A DNA stretch of 64,000 nucleotides, taken from a beta proteobacterium L13. GTDB lineage: Bacteria; Pseudomonadota; Gammaproteobacteria; Burkholderiales; Chromobacteriaceae. Made by a program: the position numbers and the translations under genes. Positions 1-7,773 of the stretch are shown here, piece after piece (position 1 is the stretch's first letter; each line of letters starts with the position of its first letter). The DNA lies in contig AMYZ01000007.1 of NCBI GenBank assembly GCA_000335715.1, positions 1 through 64,000 on the forward strand. Reading direction: 5' to 3'. The notes under the pieces are model-generated. The model saw only the letters and a program-made list of their open reading frames with translations, searched no databases and had not been told where the DNA came from.

Positions 1-63
1 GCTGCTTTGCTGTATCATCGTTGCTGCTGCTTGTTTAGGGCAGTGCACCGAAGAAGCACGCAT

Positions 64-69
64 TATAAT
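64..69 (+). promoter_or_regulatory. Possible -10 element of rnr
   Basis: A perfect TATAAT overlaps the first in-frame ATG (68). No good -35 is visible at 16-18 bp, so the promoter is tentative. If it is real, transcription starts near 76 and only the ATG at 89 can be the start of rnr. Confidence 0.35.
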
Positions 70-88
70 GATCATTTTGAGAGTGTCA

Positions 89-3010
89 ATGGCCTCCAAT
101 AGAAAAAACAGCAAGAACCAGCCTTTGCGCCTGCAGGACCCGCACCTGAGTCGCGAAAAAGCCAAATACGACAATCCCTTACCTAGCCGCGAATTTGTCC
201 TCGAAATCCTCGAAAAAAATGGCGTGCCGATGCACGCAGAGGAACTGGCGGCCGTTTTCCCCATTTACGATCACGAGCTGGACCTGTTCGAGCGCCGCCT
301 GCGCGCCATGGAACGTGCCGGCCAGATCCTGATTAACCGCAAGGGCGAGATCTGCGTGGCGCAGAAGCTCGACCTGATCCCCTGCCGCATCTCCGGCCAC
401 CGTGATGGTTACGGTTTTGCCGTGCGCGAAGACGGCGAGGGCGACGATATCTATCTTTCCGAACGCGAAATGCACAAGGTGATGCACGGCGATCGCGTGA
501 TGGTACGCCCGGCCGGCACCGACCGCCGTGGCCGCCCGGAAGGCCGTATTGCCGATGTGATCGAGCGCGCGACATCCCGCCTGATTGCCCGTATCTATAA
601 CGAACGCGGTGTCTGGTTTGCCGTGGCCGAAGACCGCCGCGTGCGCCAGGAAATGCTGGTGGAAGCCGGCGGCGACGGCGGTGCCAAGCACGGCCAGGTG
701 GTGATGGTAGACATTCTGGAATACCCGGATGCGCACCGTCAGGCCATCGTGAAAGTCAGCGAAGTGCTGGGTGACTACGCCGACCCCGGCATGGAAATCG
801 AAATCGCGCTGCGCAAGCACGACCTGCCGCATATTTTCAGCGATGAAGCCGTGGCGCAGGCTGTGGCTACCTCGCAAAAAGTCGGCAAGAAAGACATCAA
901 GGACCGCGTAGACCTGCGCGACCTGCCGCTGGTCACCATCGATGGCGAAACCGCGCGTGACTTTGACGACGCGGTGTACGCCGAAAAGAGCGGCAAAGGC
1001 TTCCGCCTGATCGTGGCCATTGCCGACGTGAGCCACTACGTGCGCCCCGGCGACGCGCTGGATGTAGACGCCCGCACCCGCAGTACTTCGGTGTACTTCC
1101 CGCGCCGCGTGATCCCTATGCTGCCGGAAGAGCTGTCCAACGGCATTTGCTCGCTGAACCCGGATGTCGACCGCCTGTGCATGGTGTGCGATATGCAGAT
1201 TTCGGCTCGCGGCAAGGTGAAAAAGTACCAGTTCTACCCGGCGGTGATGCGCTCGCAAACGCGCTTTACCTATACCCAGGTATGGCAGCTGCTGTCCGAA
1301 GGTGGCGAGCACCCGCGCAAGCCGCAGCTGGAAACCCTGTACGCCCTGTTCCAGCAGCTGCTGGCGCAGCGCAAGAAACGCGGCGCGGTGGATTTCGATA
1401 CCGTCGAAACGCAGATGCTGTTCAACGAACAGGGCAAGATCGACAAGATCGTGCCGGTGGTACGCAACGACGCCCACCGCCTGATCGAAGAATGCATGCT
1501 GGCGGCCAACGTGTGCTCGGCCGAGTTCATTCTCAAGCACGAACACAAGTGCCTGTTCCGCGTGCACGAAGGCCCGACGCCCGAGAAGCTGGAAAACCTG
1601 CGCCGCTTCCTGAATGTCAGCGGCCTCACGCTGGGTGGTGGCGACAAGCCCACCACCAAAGACTACGCCGAGCTGGCCGACCGCGTGCGCGAGCGCCCGG
1701 ACGCCAGCATGATCCAGACCATGCTGCTGCGCTCCATGCAGCAGGCCGTGTACCAGCCGGAAAACCTGGGTCACTTCGGCCTGTCGTACGAGGCGTATAC
1801 GCACTTTACCTCGCCGATTCGCCGCTACCCCGACCTGCTGGTGCACCGTACCATCAAGGCCATTCTTGCTGGCAAGAAGTACAAGCCAGGCAAGTGGGAA
1901 GCCATCGGCGAGCACTGCTCCATGGCCGAGCGCCGCGCCGACGACGCCAGCCGCGACGTGCAATCGTGGCTGAAAACCTACTTCATGCGCGACAAGGTGG
2001 GCGAAGTATTCACCGGCAAGATCAGCGCCGTGGCCGGTTTTGGCATCTTCGTGTTGCTGGACGGCCTGTACGTGGAAGGCATGATCCATATCTCCGAGCT
2101 GGGCAAGGACTACTTCCATTTCCACAAAGACCTGCAAGCCATCATCGGTGAGAAGAGTGGCCTGCGTTACCAGCTGGGCGACGCGGTCACCATCAAGGTG
2201 ATGCGCGCCGACCTGGAAACCGCGCAAGTGGACTTTGCCTTGCTGGATGCAGGCCGCACCAAGGGCGATGGCGGCCGGGACGGTGGCCGAGATGGCGGTC
2301 GCGACCACGATCGTGGCTCGCGTCACCAGAAAAACCGCCGCGACAAGCGTCGCCAGGGTGGGTTCGAGCCGCCACAGAAGGCGCCGGCCAAGCCTGTGGC
2401 CGAAGTCAGCGTCAAGCTGGTACCGGCGGTATTGCCAGTGGCCAGCGAGCCGGCGCCGGCCGCCAAACCGTCGTCACGCAGCCGTCACCGTGGCAAGGGC
2501 AATGCGGCCAACAAGCCGGCAGAAGCAGCTGCTGCCAAAGCTGTTGTTGCCAAACCGGTAGAAACCAAGCAGGTTGAAACCAAGCAGGTTGAAACCAAGC
2601 AGGTTGAAACCAAGCAGGTAGAGCCTAAGCAGGTTGAAACCAAACCGGTCGCAGCCAAGCCGGTTGAAGCCAAACAGGTTGAAACCAAGCCGGTCGTCGC
2701 CGAAGCGCCGGTAACGGCCAAGCCACCGCGTGCGCCACGCAAACCGGCCGCCACCAAGGCACCGGCTAGCAAAGCCGCCACAACGCAGCCTGCAGAGCCG
2801 AAGCCGGCTGCCAGTCAGCCGGTACCGCCAGTGGCCGCGCCAACTGCCGAAGCTGCACCCGCCAAGGCGCCGCGCCGTCGCAAACCGGCAGCCAGTGCTG
2901 CGGCCAACCCTGCGCCAGTCAGCGAGGCAGCCGCCAACCCGGCACCGGCAGCGCCAGCTGCCGAGGGTGGCGCGCCCAAGCCACGCAGCCGCCGCAGCCC
3001 ACGCCGTTAA
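89..3010 (+). CDS. rnr: Ribonuclease R
   Basis: 3'-5' exoribonuclease that degrades structured RNA and helps in rRNA and tmRNA-linked quality control in the cytoplasm. The protein (973 aa from this start) shows an N-terminal winged helix, cold-shock domains, an RNB catalytic domain around residues 250-590 with the acidic ETARDFDDAV motif near residue 290, and an S1 domain near 635-715 (GKISAVAGFGIFVLLDG). About 255 further residues form a Lys/Ala/Pro-rich, probably disordered tail, longer than in E. coli RNase R, with pentapeptide repeats. An upstream in-frame ATG at 68 overlaps a TATAAT; the ATG at 89 gives the more typical start MASNRKNSK. A terminator follows directly. Identification is firm; the exact start is less so. 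Confidence 0.93.
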   Translation: MASNRKNSKNQPLRLQDPHLSREKAKYDNPLPSREFVLEILEKNGVPMHAEELAAVFPIYDHELDLFERRLRAMERAGQILINRKGEICVAQKLDLIPCRISGHRDGYGFAVREDGEGDDIYLSEREMHKVMHGDRVMVRPAGTDRRGRPEGRIADVIERATSRLIARIYNERGVWFAVAEDRRVRQEMLVEAGGDGGAKHGQVVMVDILEYPDAHRQAIVKVSEVLGDYADPGMEIEIALRKHDLPHIFSDEAVAQAVATSQKVGKKDIKDRVDLRDLPLVTIDGETARDFDDAVYAEKSGKGFRLIVAIADVSHYVRPGDALDVDARTRSTSVYFPRRVIPMLPEELSNGICSLNPDVDRLCMVCDMQISARGKVKKYQFYPAVMRSQTRFTYTQVWQLLSEGGEHPRKPQLETLYALFQQLLAQRKKRGAVDFDTVETQMLFNEQGKIDKIVPVVRNDAHRLIEECMLAANVCSAEFILKHEHKCLFRVHEGPTPEKLENLRRFLNVSGLTLGGGDKPTTKDYAELADRVRERPDASMIQTMLLRSMQQAVYQPENLGHFGLSYEAYTHFTSPIRRYPDLLVHRTIKAILAGKKYKPGKWEAIGEHCSMAERRADDASRDVQSWLKTYFMRDKVGEVFTGKISAVAGFGIFVLLDGLYVEGMIHISELGKDYFHFHKDLQAIIGEKSGLRYQLGDAVTIKVMRADLETAQVDFALLDAGRTKGDGGRDGGRDGGRDHDRGSRHQKNRRDKRRQGGFEPPQKAPAKPVAEVSVKLVPAVLPVASEPAPAAKPSSRSRHRGKGNAANKPAEAAAAKAVVAKPVETKQVETKQVETKQVETKQVEPKQVETKPVAAKPVEAKQVETKPVVAEAPVTAKPPRAPRKPAATKAPASKAATTQPAEPKPAASQPVPPVAAPTAEAAPAKAPRRRKPAASAAANPAPVSEAAANPAPAAPAAEGGAPKPRSRRSPRR
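2558..2647 (+). repeat. 15-bp tandem repeat in the rnr tail
   Basis: Six consecutive 15-bp units of the type GTTGAAACCAAGCAG encode VETKQ, VETKQ, VETKQ, VETKQ, VEPKQ and VETKP. The four first units are almost identical at DNA level, so copy number could change by slippage without a frameshift. Confidence 0.9.
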
Positions 3011-3034
3011 GCCCGGCGTCGCAAGCGAAAACAA

Positions 3035-3061
3035 AACCGCAGCCCTGGCTGCGGTTTTTTA
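3035..3061 (+). terminator. Terminator after rnr
   Basis: Inverted repeat AACCGCAG / CTGCGGTT with a 6-nt loop, followed by a T run. It lies 25 bp after the rnr stop. Confidence 0.85.
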
Positions 3062-3164
3062 TTGAATGGTACGGTAGGCACTAAAGAGCCAACGCCAAGC
3101 TTGTTTGGTCTATGACTTTGTTGTACTTTGTGCGGCGTTATTGATGAGAATGAATCTTGATATC

Positions 3165-5018
3165 ATGAATCGGTCTGCCAAGCTTTTGCTGTGTCTTGCG
3201 GTGTCCATGCCGGCCATGGCTGCGTTCAAATCTCCGCAGGAGGCCAACTCGGCTTTGCGCTTTCGCCAGGATTGCCAGTGGCAGGTGGCGCAGGGCAGTG
3301 ATTGCCGCATCGAACAGGTGGTCACCATTCTGCGCGATAGTGGCCGTGATGCTTTCGGCACCGCTACCCTGGTGTTCCGCGAACGCGAAACGCTCACGCT
3401 ACTGCGCGCCTACACACGCCAGCCCGATGGCACCGAGCTGGCTGTGCCGGATGGCGACATACAGCGTGGCACCATGCCCGGGCAGAATGGTTTCGAGAGC
3501 AGCAGCTATCTGACCGTGGCCTTTCCTGCAGTTCGCACCGGCAGTACCGTCGTGCTGGAGTACCGCCGCCAGACGCCACGCATCGCGCCTTTCGAGGCGC
3601 TGTCACAGATGCAGGGCTTGTCTGCCGGCAGCCTGCGCATAGACGAGTTCGACTGGAAAATTCTCGCCGACCAGCCACTGCACTGGGCTGGGCGCGATCT
3701 GGCTGACCGTATCGAGGTGACGCAATCGGCAGACCGCAAAACGTTGGCCGCACGTAGCGTACAGCCCATGTTTTTTGATGTCACCGAAACTGGTAGCCGC
3801 TTTGAACTGCGCAGCCTGCCGGTGATTGACGTCAGTACCGAGGCTGATCCATTGCTTTATCTGGCCCCCATTGCCACGGGCTTTGCGCAGCGGCTGGCCG
3901 AGCCCTTGCCTGCACAGGCCGCGTTGGCGGTAGCTGCGGTACAAGGCAAGCCGTGGCAGCAACAACTTGCCGGCCTGATGGCCGACGTCAACACCCGCAT
4001 CCGTTACATGGGCGACTGGCGGATATCGGAAAACGGCTACCTGCCGTTTACGCTGGCGCAGATCGAGCAGCGCGGCTTTGGCGACTGCAAGGATATGGCG
4101 CTGACGCTGGCTGCCATGCTGCGGGCAAGCGGTATGCAGGCGCAGGTGGCCTTGGTGCGTGCTGATGTCGACAACACGCCGCTGCTGTTGTCGCCGCAGA
4201 ATGGCCTGAACCACGCCATTGTCCGGCTGCAGGTGGCGGGGCAGACCTACTGGCTAGACCCGACGCAAAAGCTGAACGTGTTGCAAGGGACGGTGCGCGA
4301 GCTGCAAGACCGTAACGTGTTTGTGCTGGTTGAGGATGGCAAGGTAACGACCGATCGTATACCGCTGATGGCCGCAGCCAGCAGTTATAACCGGCAGCAG
4401 CTGGACTTTAGCCCGCAAGATGGCCGCCTCTGGCAGCTCAAGGCCGAGGGTGAGCTGGCTGGCAGCATGGCGCGCCAGATACTGGGTGTGGAAAGCGTGC
4501 AGGGCAAGGAGCGGCAGGATAATGTGCTGGCCGAGGCTTTGCTGTCCAATGGCATGACCAAGACACAGCACCAGGTACAGCGTGCCGCGGTACCGGCGCT
4601 GTTGGCCGAGCCTTACCGCTATCAGGTGGCGGCAACGGTGGGACAGGTGACCAAGCCGCTGGGCGCGTTCCGCCTGCTGGATTTGCGCCAGACCAGCGGC
4701 CGCATTGCCACCTGGCGCTTGTGGCAGGCCAAGGCAGGGGTGACGGACTACCTGATGGACGCCAGCAACGAGCAGAGCGTGACGCGGGTGCATGGCGTGA
4801 AGCCGCTGGCGCAGCCAGCAAGCTGCGAGGTGCGCTCGCCGTGGGCTGATTACACGCTGAAGGCCGTGCCGGTTAAAAACGGCGTGGGGCTGGCGCAGCA
4901 ATGGGTACGCAAAGCACTGTGGCTGTCTGCCAATACCATGCGCAGCGCCGAGTTTGGCCGCTTTGTCGACCAACTGGAAGAATGCGACGGTCAGGCGCAG
5001 ATTCTGCTGCAAAAGTAG
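3165..5018 (+). CDS. Secreted DUF3857 / transglutaminase-like protein
   Basis: Probable periplasmic protein of about 617 aa. A signal peptide is seen (MNRSAKLLLCLAVSMPAMA). The N-terminal half matches the DUF3857 type of beta domain; the middle holds a transglutaminase-like core with GFGDCKDMALTLAAMLR (Cys308), LNHAIV (His350) and YWLDPT (Asp365), so the Cys-His-Asp triad looks complete. This architecture is common in proteobacteria, but the substrate is unknown; a protease or amidase role is as likely as crosslinking. In-frame ATGs at 3144 and 3150 are also possible and none has a clear ribosome site. The gene stands alone between two terminators. Confidence 0.8.
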   Translation: MNRSAKLLLCLAVSMPAMAAFKSPQEANSALRFRQDCQWQVAQGSDCRIEQVVTILRDSGRDAFGTATLVFRERETLTLLRAYTRQPDGTELAVPDGDIQRGTMPGQNGFESSSYLTVAFPAVRTGSTVVLEYRRQTPRIAPFEALSQMQGLSAGSLRIDEFDWKILADQPLHWAGRDLADRIEVTQSADRKTLAARSVQPMFFDVTETGSRFELRSLPVIDVSTEADPLLYLAPIATGFAQRLAEPLPAQAALAVAAVQGKPWQQQLAGLMADVNTRIRYMGDWRISENGYLPFTLAQIEQRGFGDCKDMALTLAAMLRASGMQAQVALVRADVDNTPLLLSPQNGLNHAIVRLQVAGQTYWLDPTQKLNVLQGTVRELQDRNVFVLVEDGKVTTDRIPLMAAASSYNRQQLDFSPQDGRLWQLKAEGELAGSMARQILGVESVQGKERQDNVLAEALLSNGMTKTQHQVQRAAVPALLAEPYRYQVAATVGQVTKPLGAFRLLDLRQTSGRIATWRLWQAKAGVTDYLMDASNEQSVTRVHGVKPLAQPASCEVRSPWADYTLKAVPVKNGVGLAQQWVRKALWLSANTMRSAEFGRFVDQLEECDGQAQILLQK

Positions 5019-5030
5019 GTCTTGCCCAGC

Positions 5031-5067
5031 GATGCGGCCAACCCTGCCAGGTTGGCCGCATCGTCGC
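5031..5067 (+). terminator. Hairpin terminator built from two inverted 10-mers
   Basis: TGCGGCCAAC at 5033 and GTTGGCCGCA at 5051 form a stem with a short loop just after the stop codon, followed by CTTTT. It is the same word as the dispersed repeat. Confidence 0.7.
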
Positions 5068-5076
5068 TTTTAATTC

Positions 5077-5637
5077 TTAAAAGCTCACCAGCGTCAGCAC
5101 ACCCACCACGGCAAAAATGCCGGCGGCGATTTTGTGCACCAGTTCCACTGGCAGCTTGCGCGCGGCGACCTCGCCCAGCAGTACGGCCGGTACGTTGGCA
5201 AGCATCATGCCCATGGTGGTGCCCATCACCACGCCGATGGTGGCGTCCATATAGCGCGCCGACAGCGCCACGGTGGCGATCTGGGTCTTGTCGCCCATTT
5301 CGGCCAGGAAAAAGGCAATACAGGTAGCGCCAAACACGCCAAAGCGCTCGAACAGATTGGTTTCGTCGTCCAGCTTGTCGGGAATCAGCATCCACACTGC
5401 CATGGCGATGAACGAGATGCCCAGCACCCAGCGCAGGATGTTCATGTCGACAAAACCGGTGGCCACGTGGCCCAGCCAGGCGGCAGCGGCGTGGTTGAAT
5501 ACGGTAGCGACAAAAATGCCCAGAATGATGGGGACGGGTTTCTTGAAGCGGGCGGCCAGTAGCAGGGCCAGTAGCTGGGTTTTATCGCCGATTTCGGCCA
5601 GGGCAACAATGCCGGTAGACAGGAAAAACGCTTCCAT
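5077..5637 (-). CDS. GDT1/UPF0016 family membrane protein, probable Mn2+ exporter
   Basis: Integral membrane protein of 186 aa with six predicted helices arranged as two repeats, each carrying the family signature: EIGDKTQ near residue 15 and EMGDKTQ near residue 110. The UPF0016/GDT1 family exports Mn2+ (MneA/MntX in other bacteria) or exchanges cations in eukaryotes. The start at 5637 is preceded by GGAG. The leader carries a yybP-ykoY manganese riboswitch, which independently supports a manganese role. A well-formed promoter lies upstream of the riboswitch. Not to be confused with mntP, which is a different family under the same switch. Confidence 0.9.
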   Translation of the reverse strand: MEAFFLSTGIVALAEIGDKTQLLALLLAARFKKPVPIILGIFVATVFNHAAAAWLGHVATGFVDMNILRWVLGISFIAMAVWMLIPDKLDDETNLFERFGVFGATCIAFFLAEMGDKTQIATVALSARYMDATIGVVMGTTMGMMLANVPAVLLGEVAARKLPVELVHKIAAGIFAVVGVLTLVSF

Positions 5638-5648
5638 GAAGACTCCGA

Positions 5649-5690
5649 GGGGGCTGCGCACGAAACATGACCCACCATGGCGCAGCCCCC
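5649..5690 (-). promoter_or_regulatory. Expression-platform hairpin next to the ribosome site
   Basis: Perfect 11-bp inverted repeat (GGGGGCTGCGC / GCGCAGCCCCC) ending 3 nt before the GGAG ribosome site (5643-5646) of the Mn exporter gene. It has no T run, which suggests control of translation rather than termination. Inferred from position only. Confidence 0.6.
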
Positions 5691-5699
5691 GCTGTGCAT

Positions 5700-5810
5700 G
5701 GCGAATCATGAGTCTTGCCAAACGCGTGTCGCTGGCGCCATGGCCGAACGGCCAAGTGTGTTGACGCAAGCCCCTGCTGTCTCGCAGGGCGGCTACTCCC
5801 TCAGGAAGCC
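5700..5810 (-). promoter_or_regulatory. yybP-ykoY manganese riboswitch
   Basis: Read on the minus strand, the leader contains GAGGGAGTAGCC (5791-5802), TGCGTCAACA, and further down TTGGCAAGAC (around 5711-5720). These match the conserved blocks of the yybP-ykoY Mn2+ aptamer as known from E. coli mntP and alx. It sits between a promoter and a UPF0016 exporter gene, the usual setting. Mn2+ binding is expected to switch expression on. Confidence 0.88.
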
Positions 5811-5813
5811 GGC

Positions 5814-5842
5814 ATGATACCCAGCACGCGATTTTTCGGCAA
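5814..5842 (-). promoter_or_regulatory. Sigma-70 promoter of the riboswitch transcript
   Basis: TTGCCG and TATCAT separated by exactly 17 bp on the minus strand, about 7 bp before the start of the aptamer. Confidence 0.65.
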
Positions 5843-5865
5843 GCTTGCCCGTGGCGTGCAGGCGT

Positions 5866-5897
5866 AAAAAAACCGGCAGCGCAGGCTGCCGGTTTTT
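5866..5897 (-). terminator. Bidirectional terminator after efp
   Basis: CCGGCAGC / GCTGCCGG stem with a 4-nt loop, flanked by A and T runs on both sides. It ends the earP-efp side transcript. Confidence 0.88.
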
Positions 5898-5914
5898 CAT
5901 GAAAGCGCGGTAAA

Positions 5915-6478
5915 TCAGGCGCGTTTCTTGAATTCGTTGGTGCGGGTGTCGATCTCGATCAGGTCGCCGATTTCCACGAAGGCCGGAACCGGGATCTCCA
6001 TGGTGGTGCCTTTGATACGGGCTGGCTTCAGTACTTTACCGGAGGTATCGCCACGTACGGCTGGCTCGGTGTATTCCACTTCGCGTACTACGGTGGTTGG
6101 CAGCTCTACGGAGATGGCCTTGCCGTTGTAGAAGGTCACTTCGCACTTGTCTTCCATGCCATCGATGATGTAGCCGATGGTGTCGCCCAGGTTTTCGGAT
6201 TCAACTTCGTACTGGTTGAACTCTTCGTCCATGAACACGTACATCGGGTCGGCAAAGTAGGAGTAGGTGCACTCGCGCTTTTCCAGAACAACTACGTCGA
6301 ACTTGTCGTCGGCTTTGTACACGGTTTCGGTACCGGCGCCGGTCAGCAGGTTCTTCATCTTCATTTTTACAACGGAAGCGTTACGGCCGGATTTGGAGAA
6401 TTCGGCTTTCTGCACCACCATCGGGTCGTTGCCAACCATGAATACGTTACCAGCGCGGAGTTCCTGTGCGGTTTTCAT
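5915..6478 (-). CDS. efp: Elongation factor P
   Basis: Translation factor (187 aa) that rescues ribosomes stalled at polyproline stretches. The loop that enters the peptidyl-transferase centre reads SGRNASV, with Arg32 in the place where E. coli has a modified lysine. Arg32 is the residue that EarP glycosylates with rhamnose in Pseudomonas, Shewanella and Neisseria, and earP lies directly upstream on the same strand. Three beta-barrel domains of normal length are present. Confidence 0.97.
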   Translation of the reverse strand: MKTAQELRAGNVFMVGNDPMVVQKAEFSKSGRNASVVKMKMKNLLTGAGTETVYKADDKFDVVVLEKRECTYSYFADPMYVFMDEEFNQYEVESENLGDTIGYIIDGMEDKCEVTFYNGKAISVELPTTVVREVEYTEPAVRGDTSGKVLKPARIKGTTMEIPVPAFVEIGDLIEIDTRTNEFKKRA

Positions 6479-6534
6479 GCTTATAAAGTCCTAATGTCTT
6501 GAATTGGAATGGAAACGGATTTCCAGAAAACCCG

Positions 6535-7677
6535 CTATTGTAGCCTGATTTCGGCAAATTGCACTAGCCGCTGCGCCAGGCTGCCGCCGGCCAGAATTTG
6601 CCCTGGCCAGGCTGCGGCATGCAGCTGCCATGCGGGCCACTGCGCCTGCAAGGCTGGCCAGGCCTCGCCGCTTAGCCGGTTATGGTTCCATTGCAGCATG
6701 AAGTCTTGCACGGCCGCTGCCAGCGCGGGGGGCATGGCGTAGCTGTAGTGCTGCAAAAAAGCGTTCAGCTTGTCGATATGCGCATCGTCGTCCTGGCGGT
6801 AGATGTGCCAGGCAAACGGCCGGCCGGCCCATTGCGCGCGCAGGAAGCTGTCTTCGCCGCGCACGATATTGAAATCGCAGCTCCACAGCAGGCGGTCGTA
6901 GCCGCGCTGGTCGCTCATCGGTAGCAGGTAGAGCGCCAGTTGGCCGCACTGGTAGTGCTGGCCGGTGGCGGTATCTGCTGGCAGGCCCAGCGCCTGCAGC
7001 ACGTCCGGCACCACCTTGCCCATCGGTAGCAGCAGCTGCACCGGCTGGCTGCCGGCGGCCAGCTGCTGCACCCACTGCGCTGCCGCCGGGCTGTCGTAGG
7101 CAAACAGGCTGTAGCGCACGCCGCCGACTGGGCAGGGCGGTACGCCGCGCGCTTGCCAGTAGGCGTGCTGTGCTGCGGTGTCGGCCTGCCACGCGTCGCG
7201 CTCGGCCAGCAAGGCTTGCTCGCACAGCAGGCCGCCGGTGCGTGGGGTAAAGCCGGGGAAGAAAAAGTACTTTTGCAGCGGCAGGCGCGGGTGCGGCGAC
7301 GGCAGGCCGTGGCAGCCTTCTACCCAGTCTTCGGCGGACAGGTATTCCAGGTTCAGCCATAGCGGGCGCCTAGTTTGCGCGGCCATCGCTTGCTGATAAC
7401 TGTCCGGCAGCTCGCAGGCAAAAGCTTCGATGACGATATCGCCCACGGCGGCGTCTGCCGGTAGCGGGTCGGCCCAGTGCCGTACCTCGATGCCATCCAG
7501 CCGCTGGCAGGCTGGTGCCATGTCCAGCGCCGGGGCGATGCGGGCAAAGCTGGCCAGGTCGTCCACCCACAGTGTGACGTGCCAGCCGTGCTCGTGTACC
7601 AGCTGGCGCGCCAGGCGCCAGCACACGCCGATATCGCCGTAGTTATCGATGACGCGGCAGAACAGGGAGCAATGCAT
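6535..7677 (-). CDS. earP: EF-P arginine rhamnosyltransferase
   Basis: Cytoplasmic GT-B glycosyltransferase (380 aa, formerly DUF2331) that moves rhamnose from dTDP-rhamnose to Arg32 of EF-P. Seen in the sequence: the family start MHCSLFCRVIDNYGDIGVCW with the catalytic-site Asp in NYGDIGV, and the C-terminal sugar-nucleotide region CDFNIVRGEDSFLRAQWAG. The ATG at 7677 fits this conserved N-terminus; longer in-frame readings add a non-homologous stretch. It is followed by efp after a 56-bp gap, so enzyme and substrate are probably co-transcribed. Confidence 0.95.
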   Translation of the reverse strand: MHCSLFCRVIDNYGDIGVCWRLARQLVHEHGWHVTLWVDDLASFARIAPALDMAPACQRLDGIEVRHWADPLPADAAVGDIVIEAFACELPDSYQQAMAAQTRRPLWLNLEYLSAEDWVEGCHGLPSPHPRLPLQKYFFFPGFTPRTGGLLCEQALLAERDAWQADTAAQHAYWQARGVPPCPVGGVRYSLFAYDSPAAAQWVQQLAAGSQPVQLLLPMGKVVPDVLQALGLPADTATGQHYQCGQLALYLLPMSDQRGYDRLLWSCDFNIVRGEDSFLRAQWAGRPFAWHIYRQDDDAHIDKLNAFLQHYSYAMPPALAAAVQDFMLQWNHNRLSGEAWPALQAQWPAWQLHAAAWPGQILAGGSLAQRLVQFAEIRLQ

Positions 7678-7761
7678 GGCAGATACCGGCTGGGTGACAG
7701 GGCGCCAGTATAGCGGCCTGCTGCCGGCGTTGCAGCGTGCAGCAGCCTGGCCGCGCCGCCA

Positions 7762-7767
7762 TATAAT
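7762..7767 (+). promoter_or_regulatory. Possible -10 box just before the sensor kinase
   Basis: A perfect TATAAT ends 6 bp before the start codon at 7774. If used, the transcript would be nearly leaderless. The -35 is poor. Confidence 0.3.
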
Positions 7768-7773
7768 GAGCAG

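Noticed and set aside
179-2326. Open frame of 715 codons opposite rnr
   Set aside because: It is fully antisense to a gene with clear RNase R motifs; long reverse frames are common in GC-rich genes with GC-rich third positions.
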